From NCBI GenBank assembly GCA_964581605.1, contig CAZOPF010000069.1, positions 1-31,269 of the forward strand: DNA of 31,269 nt. The letters are read 5' to 3'. Origin of the DNA: CAADGU01 sp964581605. GTDB taxonomy: Bacteria > Chloroflexota > Anaerolineae > Promineifilales > Promineifilaceae. Below, piece by piece: positions 31,175 through 31,269 of the stretch (positions are counted from its first letter, which is position 1; each line of letters opens with the position of its first letter). The notes under the pieces are model-generated. The model ran no database searches and was not told where the DNA came from. It saw only the letters and a program-made list of their open reading frames with translations. Both the position numbers and the translations under genes were made by a program.

Positions 31175-31221
31175 GCGGATGGGGAGCGGATAAGCCATCC
31201 GTTTATCTGTTCCCTATCCAC
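31175..31221. repeat. Hairpin element between the direct repeats (H13)
   Basis: Arms 31175-31193 and 31203-31221 match at 15 of 19 positions around a 9-base loop, with ATCCGNN-like degenerate units. It belongs to the same class as the other hairpins and would lie in the 5' leader of the VWA gene, between the two copies of its 5' end. Confidence 0.65.
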
Positions 31222-31269
31222 GCCCGCAGCAAACGGCCGAACAAAATGAGGTTGTGTAACAGGTTTCCA
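31222..31269. repeat. Direct repeat, upstream copy at the window edge
   Basis: Identical to 31105-31152. On the minus strand it encodes the same stretch near the VWA N-terminus, then runs through WIGNR to a TAA within the hairpin, so it can only be a broken fragment of the gene or an assembly artefact. Confidence 0.9.

Overview
The window looks like a piece of a scaffolded draft (probably metagenome-assembled) genome of a Chloroflexota-type bacterium; two runs of exactly 100 N mark scaffold gaps. The phylum call is inference. It rests on long Thr-Pro-rich linkers in surface proteins, two C39-like peptidases with TPR tails, a DUF2142 membrane protein, a tandem cyclase-ATPase-TPR protein and the moderate-to-high GC content. 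There is no rRNA or marker gene to settle it. All counts and coordinates were worked out by eye.

Layout. Bases 1-9422 hold an iron-dependent alcohol dehydrogenase and a corrinoid methyl-transfer set: a small Virulence_fact-type protein, a RACo/RamA-type reductive activator, a B12-binding corrinoid protein and a homocysteine S-methyltransferase. Together these resemble a split methionine synthase. The set is interrupted by a type II restriction-modification pair (1282-3796) and a Fic protein (4142-5509), both AT-richer and poor in the genome's signature octamer. Bases 9425-13380 carry a DUF433/DUF5615 toxin-antitoxin-like pair, a zinc-ribbon membrane protein, a GNAT acetyltransferase and a DUF2142 membrane protein. 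Next comes a 1220-residue soluble-adenylyl-cyclase-like protein (13431-17093). Bases 17173-23200 carry two acyl-CoA dehydrogenases and an (R)-hydratase of the MaoC type, with a lipoprotein, RmlA and a MazG-like hydrolase between them. A TgpA-like transglutaminase gene (minus strand) diverges from two tandem C39-peptidase paralogues. Three tRNA genes (Pro, Gly, CAT anticodon) follow with a good promoter. The right end has a small membrane protein and a CoxE-type VWA protein on the minus strand.

Two DNA-level patterns cut across the genes. First, the palindrome ACGGCCGT occurs about 68 times by hand count (about one expected), in all three reading frames, so it is a highly iterated palindrome comparable to cyanobacterial HIP1. 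Second, nearly every gap between genes holds a low-complexity element built from degenerate 7-10 bp tandem units, usually folded into a long hairpin. Each locus has its own unit sequence but the same design. These elements overlap stop codons, supply start codons or protein termini, abut ribosome binding sites, sit between tRNAs, and in one case have apparently been invaded by a MITE-like palindrome. This repeat class is the best candidate for something undescribed.
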